Origin: Avipropionibacterium sp050157065 | Lineage (GTDB): Bacteria; Actinomycetota; Actinomycetes; Propionibacteriales; Propionibacteriaceae | Reading direction: 5' to 3' (one strand) | Length of the DNA stretch: 64,000 nucleotides | Assembly: GCA_050157065.1 (NCBI GenBank) | Contig: CP189573.1 | In this document: piece after piece, positions 8,213 through 18,834 of the stretch | Position numbering within the stretch: position 1 is the first letter of the stretch | Layout of the letters: every line of letters begins with the position of its first letter | The notes under the pieces: generated by a model | The model's database searches: none | What the model was told of the DNA's origin: nothing | What the model saw: the letters and a program-made list of their open reading frames with translations, nothing else | Position numbers and translations under genes: made by a program

Positions 8213-9016
8213 TCAGCCGGTGAAATCCGCCGGCAGGGCGAGTGGGCGGCCCTGGGCATCGGTGCGTACCAGCACGGTGCCCGCGGTGGCGTACACCTCA
8301 CCGGAGTCGGGGTCGGCGAACTGGGTGCGCAGGGTGATCGACGTCCGACCGTGGGCGATGACGCCGAGCCGGGTGACGTACGGGGCGAGCCGGAACGCCA
8401 TCGGCAGGTGGTGTCGTATCTGCTGCCGGACCACCACCCACATCCCGTCCTCGGTGGCCAGTTTGCTGCTGAACAAGGAGACCCGGGCCTCTTGGGCGTA
8501 GTTGTGGAACTCGACGTTGTTGACGTGACCGTACGCGTCGAGGTCGGACCAGCGCACCTGCAGCCCGACCTCGTACACGCGTTGCGGCTCCCCGGTCGGA
8601 AGCTCCCGCAGCGGTTCGGTCGGGATGATCGCCGCCGACAGCGCCTGCCGTTCGTCGTCGGTCAGCCTGCGCAGCCGTCCCTTGGCCAGGTCGTACGGGG
8701 TCGCAACGGTTCGGGCCCTTCCGACCAGTTGATCATGGTGGCTCAGCTCGTACGCCAACGAGAACCGGGCGCCACCGACCCGGTCGACCCACAGCTCGAC
8801 CAGGAGCGGGGTGTCGTCGGCCACCATCGGGGCGAGGAACTCGATGTCATTGGAGACCACCAGTACCCCGGACTCCAGCAGTTCGGCGATCGGACCGCGG
8901 AGCAGGAAGTCGACCCGGGCCTCCTGCAGGTAGTCGACCCAAGCGACGTTGTTGACGTGGGCCTGGGCGTCCATGTCCCCCCAACGCAGGGGGATCTCGA
9001 CGGCGTGACGGGTCAC
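8213..9016 (-). CDS. Acyl-CoA thioesterase with two hotdog domains
   Basis: 267 residues from a GTG that lies 4 nt after the stop of the upstream gene, so the two genes form an operon. Two 4HBT hotdog domains are fused. Each begins with the same pattern, LRWGDMDAQAHVNNVAW near residue 10 and VRWSDLDAYGHVNNVEF near residue 155, and each has the D-x-x-x-HVNN catalytic signature. The fusion gives an intramolecular double-hotdog like that of TesB. It would hydrolyse acyl-CoA or a related thioester; the chain preference cannot be told. Confidence 0.88.
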   Translation of the reverse strand: MTRHAVEIPLRWGDMDAQAHVNNVAWVDYLQEARVDFLLRGPIAELLESGVLVVSNDIEFLAPMVADDTPLLVELWVDRVGGARFSLAYELSHHDQLVGRARTVATPYDLAKGRLRRLTDDERQALSAAIIPTEPLRELPTGEPQRVYEVGLQVRWSDLDAYGHVNNVEFHNYAQEARVSLFSSKLATEDGMWVVVRQQIRHHLPMAFRLAPYVTRLGVIAHGRTSITLRTQFADPDSGEVYATAGTVLVRTDAQGRPLALPADFTG

Positions 9017-9020
9017 GCGA

Positions 9021-9806
9021 TCACTCGTGGCCGTTGGCGACGAGCGCGTTCATGGCCGCGAGTGCTGTGTCGTCACCGGTGAGCTCGACCTCTCCGCCGC
9101 GGGTCCACGCCCACAGGTCGAGGTCCTGCGCGGTGCCGCGAACGGTTGCCGTCGGCTCGGCGTCGGACGCCGCGGGGCGACCGATCGGCTCGTCGAAGGA
9201 GTTGCCGGACTCGGGTCCCGTGCCGGTCCAGCGACCGACCTCCAGCAGGCGGCGCCAGTCGGTGTCGGTCGCTTCGAGGGCCACGACGGCGGCCTGGGTG
9301 TGGGTGGCCCAGTCCGGCAGCCAACCCCACATCACGTCGATGCAGTGGCTGACACCGGCCGTGGCCACGTTGGTGGCGATGGGGCTGATCGGCAGGCCGG
9401 CGGTCAGCTCGGCGTCGACCCGGTGCATGGTGGCCTCGTGGGTCTGCATCCGGCGGGTGAAGCCGACCGTCTGGTCGGCGTCCCACCAGGTCCAGCGGGG
9501 CTCGTCGTCGGGCAGTGCGGACAGTTGCGCGAGCAGGGCGGCGGTGGCCGAGGCGCGCAGTTCGAGCAGTCCGGCGGTGTCGGCCGGACGAGCCGGCTTC
9601 GCCGCCTCGATCTGCTCGACGGCAGCGTCCGTGGTTGCACCGGTGGCCAGGATGGCCCCCCAGAACAGGTGGACCTCGGTCAGGTGCCACAGCAGGTCGT
9701 CCGCGTTCCACTCCGGGCAGGTCGGGCAGCGCGCCGCCGGTGGCGTGTCTGCGAGCACCGCAGCGAACCGGCGGGCCTCGGTGTCGATCACGGTGACGGC
9801 GTCCAT
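9021..9806 (-). CDS. Mycothiol-dependent maleylpyruvate isomerase / DinB-like protein
   Basis: 261 residues. The N-terminal four-helix DinB fold carries metal-ligand candidates in LLWHLTEVHLFW and MQTHEATMHRVDAE. CPTCPEWNADDLLWH near residue 27 is the common opening of the actinobacterial TIGR03083 proteins. The C-terminal part is the small alpha/beta domain usual in these enzymes. Members use mycothiol or act as thiol transferases; the substrate here is unknown. The start lies 6 nt behind TAGGGT, a leaderless arrangement. It is the first gene of a pair with the thioesterase. Confidence 0.78.
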   Translation of the reverse strand: MDAVTVIDTEARRFAAVLADTPPAARCPTCPEWNADDLLWHLTEVHLFWGAILATGATTDAAVEQIEAAKPARPADTAGLLELRASATAALLAQLSALPDDEPRWTWWDADQTVGFTRRMQTHEATMHRVDAELTAGLPISPIATNVATAGVSHCIDVMWGWLPDWATHTQAAVVALEATDTDWRRLLEVGRWTGTGPESGNSFDEPIGRPAASDAEPTATVRGTAQDLDLWAWTRGGEVELTGDDTALAAMNALVANGHE

Positions 9807-9812
9807 GCCGTC

Positions 9813-9818
9813 ACCCTA
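9813..9818 (-). promoter_or_regulatory. -10 box of a predicted leaderless promoter
   Basis: On the minus strand TAGGGT is followed by 6 nt and then the ATG at 9806. Confidence 0.5.
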
Positions 9819-9867
9819 ACAACGTGTACCCGCCGGCGACGGCTGCGCTGAACGGCTGCGGCGGCGG

Positions 9868-9960
9868 ATTCCGAAAAGCGACCGGTCGGCCGGCGTGGGG
9901 GTGGACCGGGCAGGCGGGGGCGCGCCATCCGAGCCCCGCCGACCGGTCGCTTTGTGGAAT
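9868..9960. repeat. Large inverted repeat built on the ATTCCGnAAAnnGACCGGTC element
   Basis: Two 23-nt arms (9868-9890 and 9938-9960) are reverse complements apart from two or three positions, with a 47-nt G-rich loop. Each arm contains GACCGGTC next to an ATTCC...AAA tract. The same element recurs at 24800-25020 and 25996-26016. The repeat follows the stop of the rhaB-type kinase gene and may terminate the rhamnose operon. Confidence 0.7.
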
Positions 9961-9978
9961 CCCTCCCGCGAGTGCCGC

Positions 9979-11397
9979 TCAGGGCAGGTGGCGGGTCAGC
10001 TGGACCGAGTCGGCGAGCAGTCGGCGGAGCGCCGGCAGGGTGTCCGGGGCCAGGCCGGCCGTGCGGGCCTGGACGAGCACGTTGCCGAAGGCGGTGGCCT
10101 CGACGGGCCCGGCCAGCACCTCGCGGCCGGTGGCTCGGGCGGTCAGCCGGCAGAGCAGCTCGTTCCGGGCACCTCCGCCGACGACGTGGACCGAGCTGAT
10201 CGGGCGGCCGGACAGCTCCGCCGCCCGGTCGAGGGTGCGGGCGTACGCGTCGGCCAACGAGTCGAGGATGCACCGGGTGATGGCGACCGGTCCGGCCGGG
10301 GCGGGTTGCCCGGTACGGCGGCAGGCGTCGGCGATCCGCTCCGGCATCCGCCCCGGAGTGATCAGGTCGGTGGCGTCGACGTCGACCAGCGGGCCGCCGG
10401 CCGGCAACTCCCCCGCCGCGGCCAACAGGTCACCGAGTGCCGGCGCCCGGTCGCCCCACGCCTCCCGACACTGCTCGAGCAGCCACAGGCCACCGACATT
10501 GCGGAGCAGCCGGACGGTGCGGTCGACACCACCCTCGTTGGTGAAGTTCGCGGCCCGGCTCTGCTCGGTCAGCACCGGTCCGGGCAGTTCGACACCGACC
10601 AGTGACCACGTCCCCGACGACACGTAGCCGAAGTGGTCGTCGGCGGCGGGCACGCCGACCACGGCCGAGGCCGTGTCGTGCGATCCGACCGCCACGACCG
10701 GGATCGGCGGCAACCCCAGGCCGGGCCGGACGGTGCCGACGGTTGTGCCCGGCTCGGCCAACTCGGGCAGCAGGTCGCCCGGGACACCGACGGCGTCGAG
10801 CACCTCGTTCGACCAGCGTCTGCTGGTGGCGTCGAGCAGTCCGGTGGTGGACGCATTGGTCACCTCGGCCACCAGTCGACCGGTCAGGCGGTGGACGATC
10901 AGGTCCGGGAGCAGTGCCAGCCGGGCGGCGATCGGCCAGCGCGGCCCGGCCTGTTCGGCGGTGAGTTGGTAGACGGTGTTGAACGGGAGGTGCTGCAGGC
11001 CGGTGATCGCATACAGCCGCTCCGGGCTGATCGCTGCGTGGACGGTGTCGATCACCGCCTCGGTCCGGGGGTCCCGATAGGCGTACGGCCTGCCGATCAG
11101 CTCTCCCGACGCATCGAGCAGGCCGTAGTCGACCGCCCACGTGTCGACCCCGATGCTGATCACCTCGGGCCAGCGCTCGACGACCCGCCGCAACCCGGTG
11201 ATCACCTCGGTGATCAACATCTCGATGTCCCAGTACAGGTGGCCCTCCCGGGCCACCGGGCCGTTGTCGAACCGGTGCACCTCCACCAGGTCGATGCGAT
11301 CGTCGACCAGCCCGGCCGCCATCACCCGCCCACTGCTCGCGCCGATGTCGACGGCCGCCATCACCGGCCCGGGGAGCACCTGCTCCGGCCGGGTCAT
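9979..11397 (-). CDS. rhaB: L-rhamnulokinase
   Basis: 472 residues, a FGGY-family sugar kinase that phosphorylates L-rhamnulose at O1. The N-terminal ATPase motif is AAVDIGASSGRVM, followed by VDTWAVDYGLLD with the catalytic-type aspartate, and then GSHDTASAV and SSGTWSLVGVE. The C-terminal nucleotide loop is HVVGGGARNELL. These are the RhaB rather than XylB or GlpK variants. The start overlaps the stop of the upstream aldolase/dehydrogenase by 4 nt (ATGA). It is the last gene of the rhamnose operon. Confidence 0.92.
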   Translation of the reverse strand: MTRPEQVLPGPVMAAVDIGASSGRVMAAGLVDDRIDLVEVHRFDNGPVAREGHLYWDIEMLITEVITGLRRVVERWPEVISIGVDTWAVDYGLLDASGELIGRPYAYRDPRTEAVIDTVHAAISPERLYAITGLQHLPFNTVYQLTAEQAGPRWPIAARLALLPDLIVHRLTGRLVAEVTNASTTGLLDATSRRWSNEVLDAVGVPGDLLPELAEPGTTVGTVRPGLGLPPIPVVAVGSHDTASAVVGVPAADDHFGYVSSGTWSLVGVELPGPVLTEQSRAANFTNEGGVDRTVRLLRNVGGLWLLEQCREAWGDRAPALGDLLAAAGELPAGGPLVDVDATDLITPGRMPERIADACRRTGQPAPAGPVAITRCILDSLADAYARTLDRAAELSGRPISSVHVVGGGARNELLCRLTARATGREVLAGPVEATAFGNVLVQARTAGLAPDTLPALRRLLADSVQLTRHLP

Positions 11398-13436
11398 CGC
11401 AAGAAGGCGGCGGCCACCCCGGCGTCGACCGGGATGTGCAGCCCCGTGGTGTGGCTCAGGTCCGAGGAGCACAGCACGAACACCGCGTTCGCACAGTGCT
11501 CCGGCAGCACCTCCCGCTTCAGCAACGTCCGCTGGGCGTAGAAGGAGCCGAGCTCCTCCTCCGGCACCCCGTACACCGCGGCCCGTTTCGCACCCCAGCC
11601 GCCGGCGAAGATGCCGGAGCCTCGGACCACCCCGTCGGGGTTGACCCCGTTGACCTTGATCTGGTGCTCCCCCAGCTCGGCGGCCAGCAGTCGTACCTGG
11701 TGGGCCTGGTCGGCCTTGGTCGCGGAGTAGGCGACGTTGTTGGGCCCGGCGAACACCGAGTTCTTGCTGGAGACGTAGACGATGTCGCCGCCCATGCCCT
11801 GGTCGATCATGATCCGGGCGGCCTCCCGTGACACCAGGAACGAGCCCTTCGCCATCACGTCGTGCTGCAGCTCCCAGTCGTCGACCGTGGTGTCCAGCAG
11901 TGGCTTCGACAACGACAGCCCGGCGTTGTTGACCACCAGGTCGACACCACCGAACGCGAGGACGGCCTCGTCGAACGCGGCCCGTACGGCGTCCTCGTCC
12001 GAGACGTCCACGCCGACCCCGACCGCGACGTCGGTCGTCCCGATCTCGGCCGCGACGGCCCGGGCCCGCTCGGCGGACAGGTCGGCGATGACCACACAGG
12101 CACCTTCGGCGGCGAGTCGCTCGGCCGTGGCCCGGCCGATCCCGGAGGCGGCACCGGTGACGAACGCGACCCGGGTGGCGAGCGGCTTGGGTGCCGGCAT
12201 CCGTTGCAGCTTGGCCTCCTCGAGCGCCCAGTACTCGATCCGGAACTTCTCCGACTCCGGGATGGGCCGGTAGCGGCTCAACCCCGCGGCCCCGCGCATC
12301 ACGTTGATCGCGTTGACGTAGAACTCACCGGCCACCCGTGCGGTCTGCTTGTTCGCACCGTAGGAGAACATGCCGACCCCCGGCACCAGGATGATCAGCG
12401 GGTCCGCACCCCGGATGGCCGGGCTGTCGTCGTCGGCGTGCCGTTCGTAGTAGGCGGCGTAGTCCTCGCGGTACGCGGCGTGCAGCTCCGCCAGGCGTTC
12501 GCGCACCTTCGCCGGACTCGCCGTCGCCGGCAGGTTGAGCACCATCGGCTTCACCTTGGTGCGCAGGAAGTGGTCGGGGCAGCTCGTGCCGAGCTCGGCC
12601 AGCCTGCGGTGGTTGCGGCTGGCGAGGAAGTCCAGCACCACGTCGTCGTCGCGGAAGTGCCCGACCATCGGCTTGTCGGTCGAGGCGAGCCCCCGCAGCA
12701 GCGGCGCCAACCAGGCCGCACGATCCCGCCGCTCGGCCGCCGGCAGCGGGGCGTACTTCTTGACCGGTGCCCCGAACGGGTTCGGCTTCGCATGCTTGGT
12801 GATGTAGGCCTGACAGCGGCGGATGATCGTGAGCGAGTTCCGCTCGCACTGCTGGGAGGTCTCCCCCCAGGCGGTGATGCCGTGGCCGCCGAGGATGCAG
12901 CCGATCGCCTTCGGATTGGCCGCCTTGATGGCGGCGATGTCCAGGCCCAGTTGGAATCCGGGCCGTCGCCACGGCACCCACACCACGGTGTCGCCGAAGA
13001 TCTTCTCGGTCAGCTTCTCGCCGTCCACCGCGGTCGCGATCGCGATGCCGGCATCGGGGTGGAGGTGGTCGACGTGGTCGGCGTCGACCAGGCCGTGCAT
13101 CGCGGTGTCGATGGACGGCGCCGCCCCACCACGGCCGTGGGCGCAGAAGTCGAAGGCCGCCACCATCTCGTCCTCGCGGTCCACCCCCGGGTACACGTCG
13201 ACCAGGGCGCGGAGCCGGTCGAGGCGCAGCACCGCCAATCCCTTCTCCTGCAGGGTTCCCAGGTCACCGCCGGATCCCTTGACCCACATCAGCTCGACGT
13301 CGTCACCGGTGACAGGGTCGGTGTCGACGCCCTTGGCCGAGGTGTTTCCGCCGGCGTAGTTGGTGTTCTTCGGGTCCGCACCCAGCCGGTTGCTCCGGTC
13401 CAGCAGTTCGGTCACGGTCTCGTGTGTCATGATCAT
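11394..13436 (-). CDS. Bifunctional rhamnulose-1-phosphate aldolase / lactaldehyde dehydrogenase
   Basis: 680 residues from the ATG at 13436, which overlaps the rhaI stop by 4 nt; an ATG at 13430 is an alternative. The first 400 or so residues are a class II aldolase/adducin domain, with HVDHLHPDAGIA and CILGGHGITAWG supplying metal-binding histidines. The rest is a short-chain dehydrogenase with VTGAASGIGRA for the cofactor, NNAG, and a YSATK active site. The fusion cleaves L-rhamnulose 1-phosphate to dihydroxyacetone phosphate and lactaldehyde and then oxidises the lactaldehyde, as in the B. subtilis RhaEW type. Confidence 0.93.
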   Translation of the reverse strand: MIMTHETVTELLDRSNRLGADPKNTNYAGGNTSAKGVDTDPVTGDDVELMWVKGSGGDLGTLQEKGLAVLRLDRLRALVDVYPGVDREDEMVAAFDFCAHGRGGAAPSIDTAMHGLVDADHVDHLHPDAGIAIATAVDGEKLTEKIFGDTVVWVPWRRPGFQLGLDIAAIKAANPKAIGCILGGHGITAWGETSQQCERNSLTIIRRCQAYITKHAKPNPFGAPVKKYAPLPAAERRDRAAWLAPLLRGLASTDKPMVGHFRDDDVVLDFLASRNHRRLAELGTSCPDHFLRTKVKPMVLNLPATASPAKVRERLAELHAAYREDYAAYYERHADDDSPAIRGADPLIILVPGVGMFSYGANKQTARVAGEFYVNAINVMRGAAGLSRYRPIPESEKFRIEYWALEEAKLQRMPAPKPLATRVAFVTGAASGIGRATAERLAAEGACVVIADLSAERARAVAAEIGTTDVAVGVGVDVSDEDAVRAAFDEAVLAFGGVDLVVNNAGLSLSKPLLDTTVDDWELQHDVMAKGSFLVSREAARIMIDQGMGGDIVYVSSKNSVFAGPNNVAYSATKADQAHQVRLLAAELGEHQIKVNGVNPDGVVRGSGIFAGGWGAKRAAVYGVPEEELGSFYAQRTLLKREVLPEHCANAVFVLCSSDLSHTTGLHIPVDAGVAAAFLR

Positions 13437-14596
13437 GCCCCCCATCCGGCCGCTCGGCCGCCGACGCGTTCCGTCGCGATCCGTTGCTGGTGACCCGATT
13501 CGAGGTAGGCCCGCATCGGATCCGCGGGCAGCCCCTTCGCCTCCCGCCAGCCGGCCAGGTCGGCCCGGACGTCGGTGTCGTAGGCGTCCATCAGGACGGC
13601 GTTGGCGGCCAGCACGTCGTTCGACCGCTGGGCCGCGGCCAGGGCCGTACGGTCGACCAGCAGCGCCTTCGCGGTCGCCTCCTGAACGTTGAGCACCGAG
13701 CGGATCTGGCCGGGGATCTTGTCCTCGATGTTGTGGCACTGGTCCAGCATGAACGCCACCGGCGACTCCGGGCCGTACCCGCCACCGTTGATCACCTCGT
13801 GCATGATCCGGAACAGCTGGAACGGGTCGGCCGCCCCGACGATCAGGTCGTCGTCGGCGTAGAAGCGGGAGTTGAAGTCGAACGAGCCGAGCTTGCCCAA
13901 CCGGAGCAGCTGGGCCACGATGAACTCGATGTTGGTGCCCGGTGCGTGGTGGCCGGTGTCGAGGCACACCACGGCACGCTCGCCGAGGGCCGCGGTGTGT
14001 GCGTACGCGGTCCCCCAGTCGCAGACGTCGGTGTGGTAGAACGCCGGCTCGAAGAACTTGTACTCCAGGACGAGCCGCTGGTCGTCGCCGAGCTGGTCGT
14101 AGATCGTCCGCAGCGACTCGGCCAGCCAGTCCTGTCGGGACCGGATGTCGCCCTGTCCCGGGTAGTTGGTGCCGTCGGCGAGCCAGATCTTCAGGTCCTG
14201 CGACCCGGTCGCGTTCATCACCTCGATGCAGGCCAGGTGGTGGTCGATGGCCTGCCGGCGTACGTCGGCATCATGGCTGCACAGGCTGCCGAACTTGTAC
14301 GCCTCGTCCTGGAAGGTGTTGGAGTTGATCGTGCCCAGCGCCACCCCCTGGTCCCGGGCGTACGTGGCGAGCTCGGCATAGTCGTCGACGGTGTCCCACG
14401 GGATGTGCAGCGCAACCGTCGGCGCCAGCCCGGTGTGCCGGTGCACCTGGGCGGCATCGGCGACCTTCTCGTATGGTGTCCGCGGCGTCCCCGGCGTGCC
14501 GAACACCCGGAACCGCGTTCCCGAGTTCCCGAAGGCCCACGAGGGCAGCTCGATGGCCTGGTGATCAAGTTGTCTGGCGACGGCGCTGAACTCCAT
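13433..14596 (-). CDS. rhaI: L-rhamnose isomerase
   Basis: 387 residues from an ATG behind GGAGAGG. It belongs to the TIM-barrel isomerases of the Pseudomonas stutzeri/actinobacterial type, not the longer E. coli RhaA type. Metal and substrate residues appear in LEYKFFEPAFYHTDV, VCLDTGHHAPGTN and FDFNSRFYADDDL. It converts L-rhamnose to L-rhamnulose and is the first gene of the operon. No transporter, mutarotase or regulator gene is adjacent. A LacI-type operator lies 54 nt upstream of the start. Confidence 0.93.
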   Translation of the reverse strand: MEFSAVARQLDHQAIELPSWAFGNSGTRFRVFGTPGTPRTPYEKVADAAQVHRHTGLAPTVALHIPWDTVDDYAELATYARDQGVALGTINSNTFQDEAYKFGSLCSHDADVRRQAIDHHLACIEVMNATGSQDLKIWLADGTNYPGQGDIRSRQDWLAESLRTIYDQLGDDQRLVLEYKFFEPAFYHTDVCDWGTAYAHTAALGERAVVCLDTGHHAPGTNIEFIVAQLLRLGKLGSFDFNSRFYADDDLIVGAADPFQLFRIMHEVINGGGYGPESPVAFMLDQCHNIEDKIPGQIRSVLNVQEATAKALLVDRTALAAAQRSNDVLAANAVLMDAYDTDVRADLAGWREAKGLPADPMRAYLESGHQQRIATERVGGRAAGWGA

Positions 14597-14650
14597 GCCC
14601 GCCTCTCCTCGTCGTTCTGACATCTGGACGTGCCGATCATACGACGGACT

Positions 14651-14662
14651 TGAAACGTTGCA
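14651..14662. promoter_or_regulatory. LacI-family-like operator in the rhaI / dehydrogenase intergenic region
   Basis: TGAAACGTTGCA is a near-perfect palindrome around a central CG, matching the general LacI-family half-site TGnAAnCG with 10 of 12 positions symmetric. It lies in the 85-nt region between the divergent rhaI and 3-hydroxyacyl-CoA dehydrogenase genes. Actinobacterial sugar operons are often controlled by LacI-type repressors. No such regulator gene is in the window. Confidence 0.45.
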
Positions 14663-14669
14663 CCAGCGG

Positions 14670-14675
14670 TAGCCT
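14670..14675 (+). promoter_or_regulatory. -10 box of a predicted leaderless promoter
   Basis: TAGCCT is followed by 6 nt and then the ATG at 14682. Confidence 0.5.
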
Positions 14676-14681
14676 CCGACC

Positions 14682-15617
14682 ATGACCCACACCAGGATCG
14701 CCGTCGTCGGAGCGGGCTACATGGGCGGCGGGATCGCCCAGGCGTTCACCCGACGCGGCCTGCCGACCGTAGTGGTCGATGCGGACGCCGAACGGACCCG
14801 GACGGCCGTGGCCCGACTCCACGAGGAGGCCGACCGCTACGTCCGCGACGACCTGATGTCCGAGGCCGACGGTGCCGCGATCCGGCAGCACCTGACCGGC
14901 GCCGACTCCCTCGCCGAGGCGGTCGCCGACGCCGACCTGGTGATCGAGGCGGTCAGCGAGGACGTCGACGTCAAACGGAAGGTGCTCGCCCGGGTGGGTG
15001 CGGCTGCCGGACCCGACACGGTCGTGGCGACCAACAGTTCCTCGATCGGGATCAGCCGGCTCGCCGACAGCCTCGAGCAGCCGCTGGTCGTGATGCACTG
15101 GTTCAACCCGGCACCGTTCCTGCCGCTGGTCGAACTGGCCGGCGACGACGACGTGCTGGCGCCGCTGGCCGAGCTGTTGACCTCGATCGGCAAGGTGCCG
15201 GTACGGGTGCCCGACGTCCCGGGCTTCCTGGGCAACCGGCTGCAGTTCGCGCTCTACCGCGAGGCGGCGCTGATCGTCGAGGAGGGGTTGGCCACGCCGG
15301 AGGAGGTGGACGCGGTCGTGTCGAACTCCTTCGGCTGGCGGTTGCCCTTCTACGGTCCGCTCGCCGCCGGCGACATCTCCGGACTCGACGTGTACGCCGG
15401 GGCGTTCGACGTGCTGGCCGCGCACTACGGGGAGCGCTTCGCCACCCCGGACTCGCTGCGCGCCAAGGTGGACGTGGGCGACCTCGGGTTGAAGTCGTCC
15501 GGCGGTTTCCGCCGCATCCCCGCCGAACAGCGGGAGGCGTTGGCCGCCTACCGCGACAAGGTGTTCGTCGCGCTGGCCAAGCTCCGTGAGGACCTGGGGC
15601 CCCCGCCCGGCCTGTGA
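14682..15617 (+). CDS. 3-hydroxyacyl-CoA dehydrogenase family protein
   Basis: 311 residues. The NAD-binding Rossmann loop is VVGAGYMGGGIAQ at residues 8-20. The conserved NSSSIGI and HWFNPAPFLPLVEL segments carry the catalytic serine and histidine, and VPGFLGNRL precedes the C-terminal helical dimerisation domain. It should oxidise a 3-hydroxyacyl-CoA such as 3-hydroxybutyryl-CoA. Family members acting on other hydroxy acids, for example L-gulonate or carnitine, have the same motifs, so the substrate is open. The neighbouring acyl-CoA ligase and thiolase favour fatty-acid metabolism. The start sits 6 nt behind TAGCCT. Confidence 0.85.
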   Translation: MTHTRIAVVGAGYMGGGIAQAFTRRGLPTVVVDADAERTRTAVARLHEEADRYVRDDLMSEADGAAIRQHLTGADSLAEAVADADLVIEAVSEDVDVKRKVLARVGAAAGPDTVVATNSSSIGISRLADSLEQPLVVMHWFNPAPFLPLVELAGDDDVLAPLAELLTSIGKVPVRVPDVPGFLGNRLQFALYREAALIVEEGLATPEEVDAVVSNSFGWRLPFYGPLAAGDISGLDVYAGAFDVLAAHYGERFATPDSLRAKVDVGDLGLKSSGGFRRIPAEQREALAAYRDKVFVALAKLREDLGPPPGL

Positions 15618-15620
15618 TCA

Positions 15621-15641
15621 CCCGGCCGGTGATCGGCCGGG
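15621..15641. terminator. Hairpin between convergent genes
   Basis: CCCGGCCG (15621-15628) pairs with CGGCCGGG (15634-15641) around a 5-nt loop. It lies in the 34 nt between the stops of the dehydrogenase and acyl-CoA ligase genes. No T-run. Confidence 0.5.
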
Positions 15642-15651
15642 GCAGGCACTC

Positions 15652-17460
<1,809 letters not shown>

Positions 17461-17493
17461 CCGGGCCCTCCTCGGCACACGTGTTTCTCAGGC

Positions 17494-17499
17494 AGTCTA
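17494..17499 (-). promoter_or_regulatory. Candidate -10 box of the acyl-CoA ligase gene
   Basis: TAGACT on the minus strand would give a leader of about 27 nt that contains the GAGGAGGG ribosome site. Confidence 0.35.
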
Positions 17500-17572
17500 G
17501 TCCGTCTCGACACCCGACAGGTCACGAAACGGCTGCGAACAGGGATCGTACGGTGACGCGTACGGTCACGCG

Positions 17573-18796
17573 TCAGGTGAGGCGCTGCAGCACGATCGCC
17601 ATCCCCTGTCCACCGCCCACACACATCGTCTCCAACCCGAACTCGACGTCGCGCCGGCGCATGCCGTTGAGCAGGGTCGTCATGATACGGGCGCCGGTGG
17701 CGCCGAACGGGTGACCGAGCGCGATCGCACCGCCGTAGACGTTGAGCCGGTCGGGGTCGATCCCGAGCTCACGCTGGGAGGCGATCACCTGGACCGCGAA
17801 GGCCTCGTTGATCTCCACCAGGTCGATGTCGTCCATGATCATGTTGGCCCGGGCGAGGGCACGCTGCGAGGCTTCGACCGGCCCGAGCCCCATGATCTCG
17901 GGGCTGAGTGCCGACACCCCGGTCGACACGATCCTGGCCAGTGGGGTGAGGCCGAGCTCACGGGCGCGTGTGTCGGACATGATCACCACGGCCGCGGCGC
18001 CGTCGTTCAACGGGGTGCAGTTGCCGGCCGTCACGACCCCGTCGGAACGGAACGCCGGCTGCAGCGCCGACACACCGTCGAGGGTGACGCCGGGCCGTGG
18101 GCAGTCGTCGGTGTCGACCACGGTCCCGTCGGCCAGGGTGACCGGGTCGATCTCGTCGGCGAAGACGCCGTCGCGGGTGGCCTGCTCGGCCCGTTGTTGG
18201 GACCGGACGCCGAACTCGTCGCACTCGGCCCGGGTGATGCCGCGCAGGGTCGCGACGTGCTCGGCGGTCTGGCCCATCTGGATGTAGATGTCAGGGAGCT
18301 GTCCGTCGGTCCGGGGATCGCGCCAGACCGCGTTGCTCTCGACGTATCCGGCCGTACGGGCCGCGGCGTCGGCGAAGATCGGATTCTGGGTCTCGACCGG
18401 GTCGACCCCGGCGCCGCCGAAGTTGCGGTAGCGGGAGACGCACTCGACACCGGCCGACACGAAGGCGTCGCCCTCACCGGCCCTGATCGCGTGGAAGGCC
18501 ATCCGGGCGGTCTGCACGCTGGAGGCGCAGAACCGGTTGATCGTGGCGGCGGGAACGTTGTCGAGGCCCAACTGGACGGCCACGCGGCGGGCGACGTTGC
18601 CGCCGTGTTCGTCGTGGGGCTCGGCACAGCCGAGGTACAGGTCGTCCAGTTCGGTGGGATCCAGCTCGGGAATCTTCGCCAGGGCGGAACGGATCACCCC
18701 GGCGGCCAGGTCGTCGGGTCGGACGTCGACCAACGACCCCTTGCGGGCTCGGCCGATCGGCGTACGGGCGGTGGAGACGATCACGGCTTCGGGCAT
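17573..18796 (-). CDS. Acetyl-CoA C-acyltransferase (thiolase)
   Basis: 407 residues. The nucleophilic cysteine is residue 90 in NRFCASSVQT. Further thiolase signatures are NEAFAVQ, the histidine in GGAIALGHPFGATGAR near residue 365 and the second catalytic cysteine in MCVGGGQG near residue 393. The sequence looks like a degradative FadA-type thiolase that cleaves 3-ketoacyl-CoA. GAGGAC precedes the ATG. A TetR-type operator lies about 40 nt upstream of the start, so fatty-acid-responsive control is likely. The stop lies about 110 nt from the start of the acyl-CoA ligase gene on the same strand. Confidence 0.93.
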   Translation of the reverse strand: MPEAVIVSTARTPIGRARKGSLVDVRPDDLAAGVIRSALAKIPELDPTELDDLYLGCAEPHDEHGGNVARRVAVQLGLDNVPAATINRFCASSVQTARMAFHAIRAGEGDAFVSAGVECVSRYRNFGGAGVDPVETQNPIFADAAARTAGYVESNAVWRDPRTDGQLPDIYIQMGQTAEHVATLRGITRAECDEFGVRSQQRAEQATRDGVFADEIDPVTLADGTVVDTDDCPRPGVTLDGVSALQPAFRSDGVVTAGNCTPLNDGAAAVVIMSDTRARELGLTPLARIVSTGVSALSPEIMGLGPVEASQRALARANMIMDDIDLVEINEAFAVQVIASQRELGIDPDRLNVYGGAIALGHPFGATGARIMTTLLNGMRRRDVEFGLETMCVGGGQGMAIVLQRLT

Positions 18797-18834
18797 CGGT
18801 GTCCTCGTGGGCCGGCCCGGTTCGACCGGGCGTG

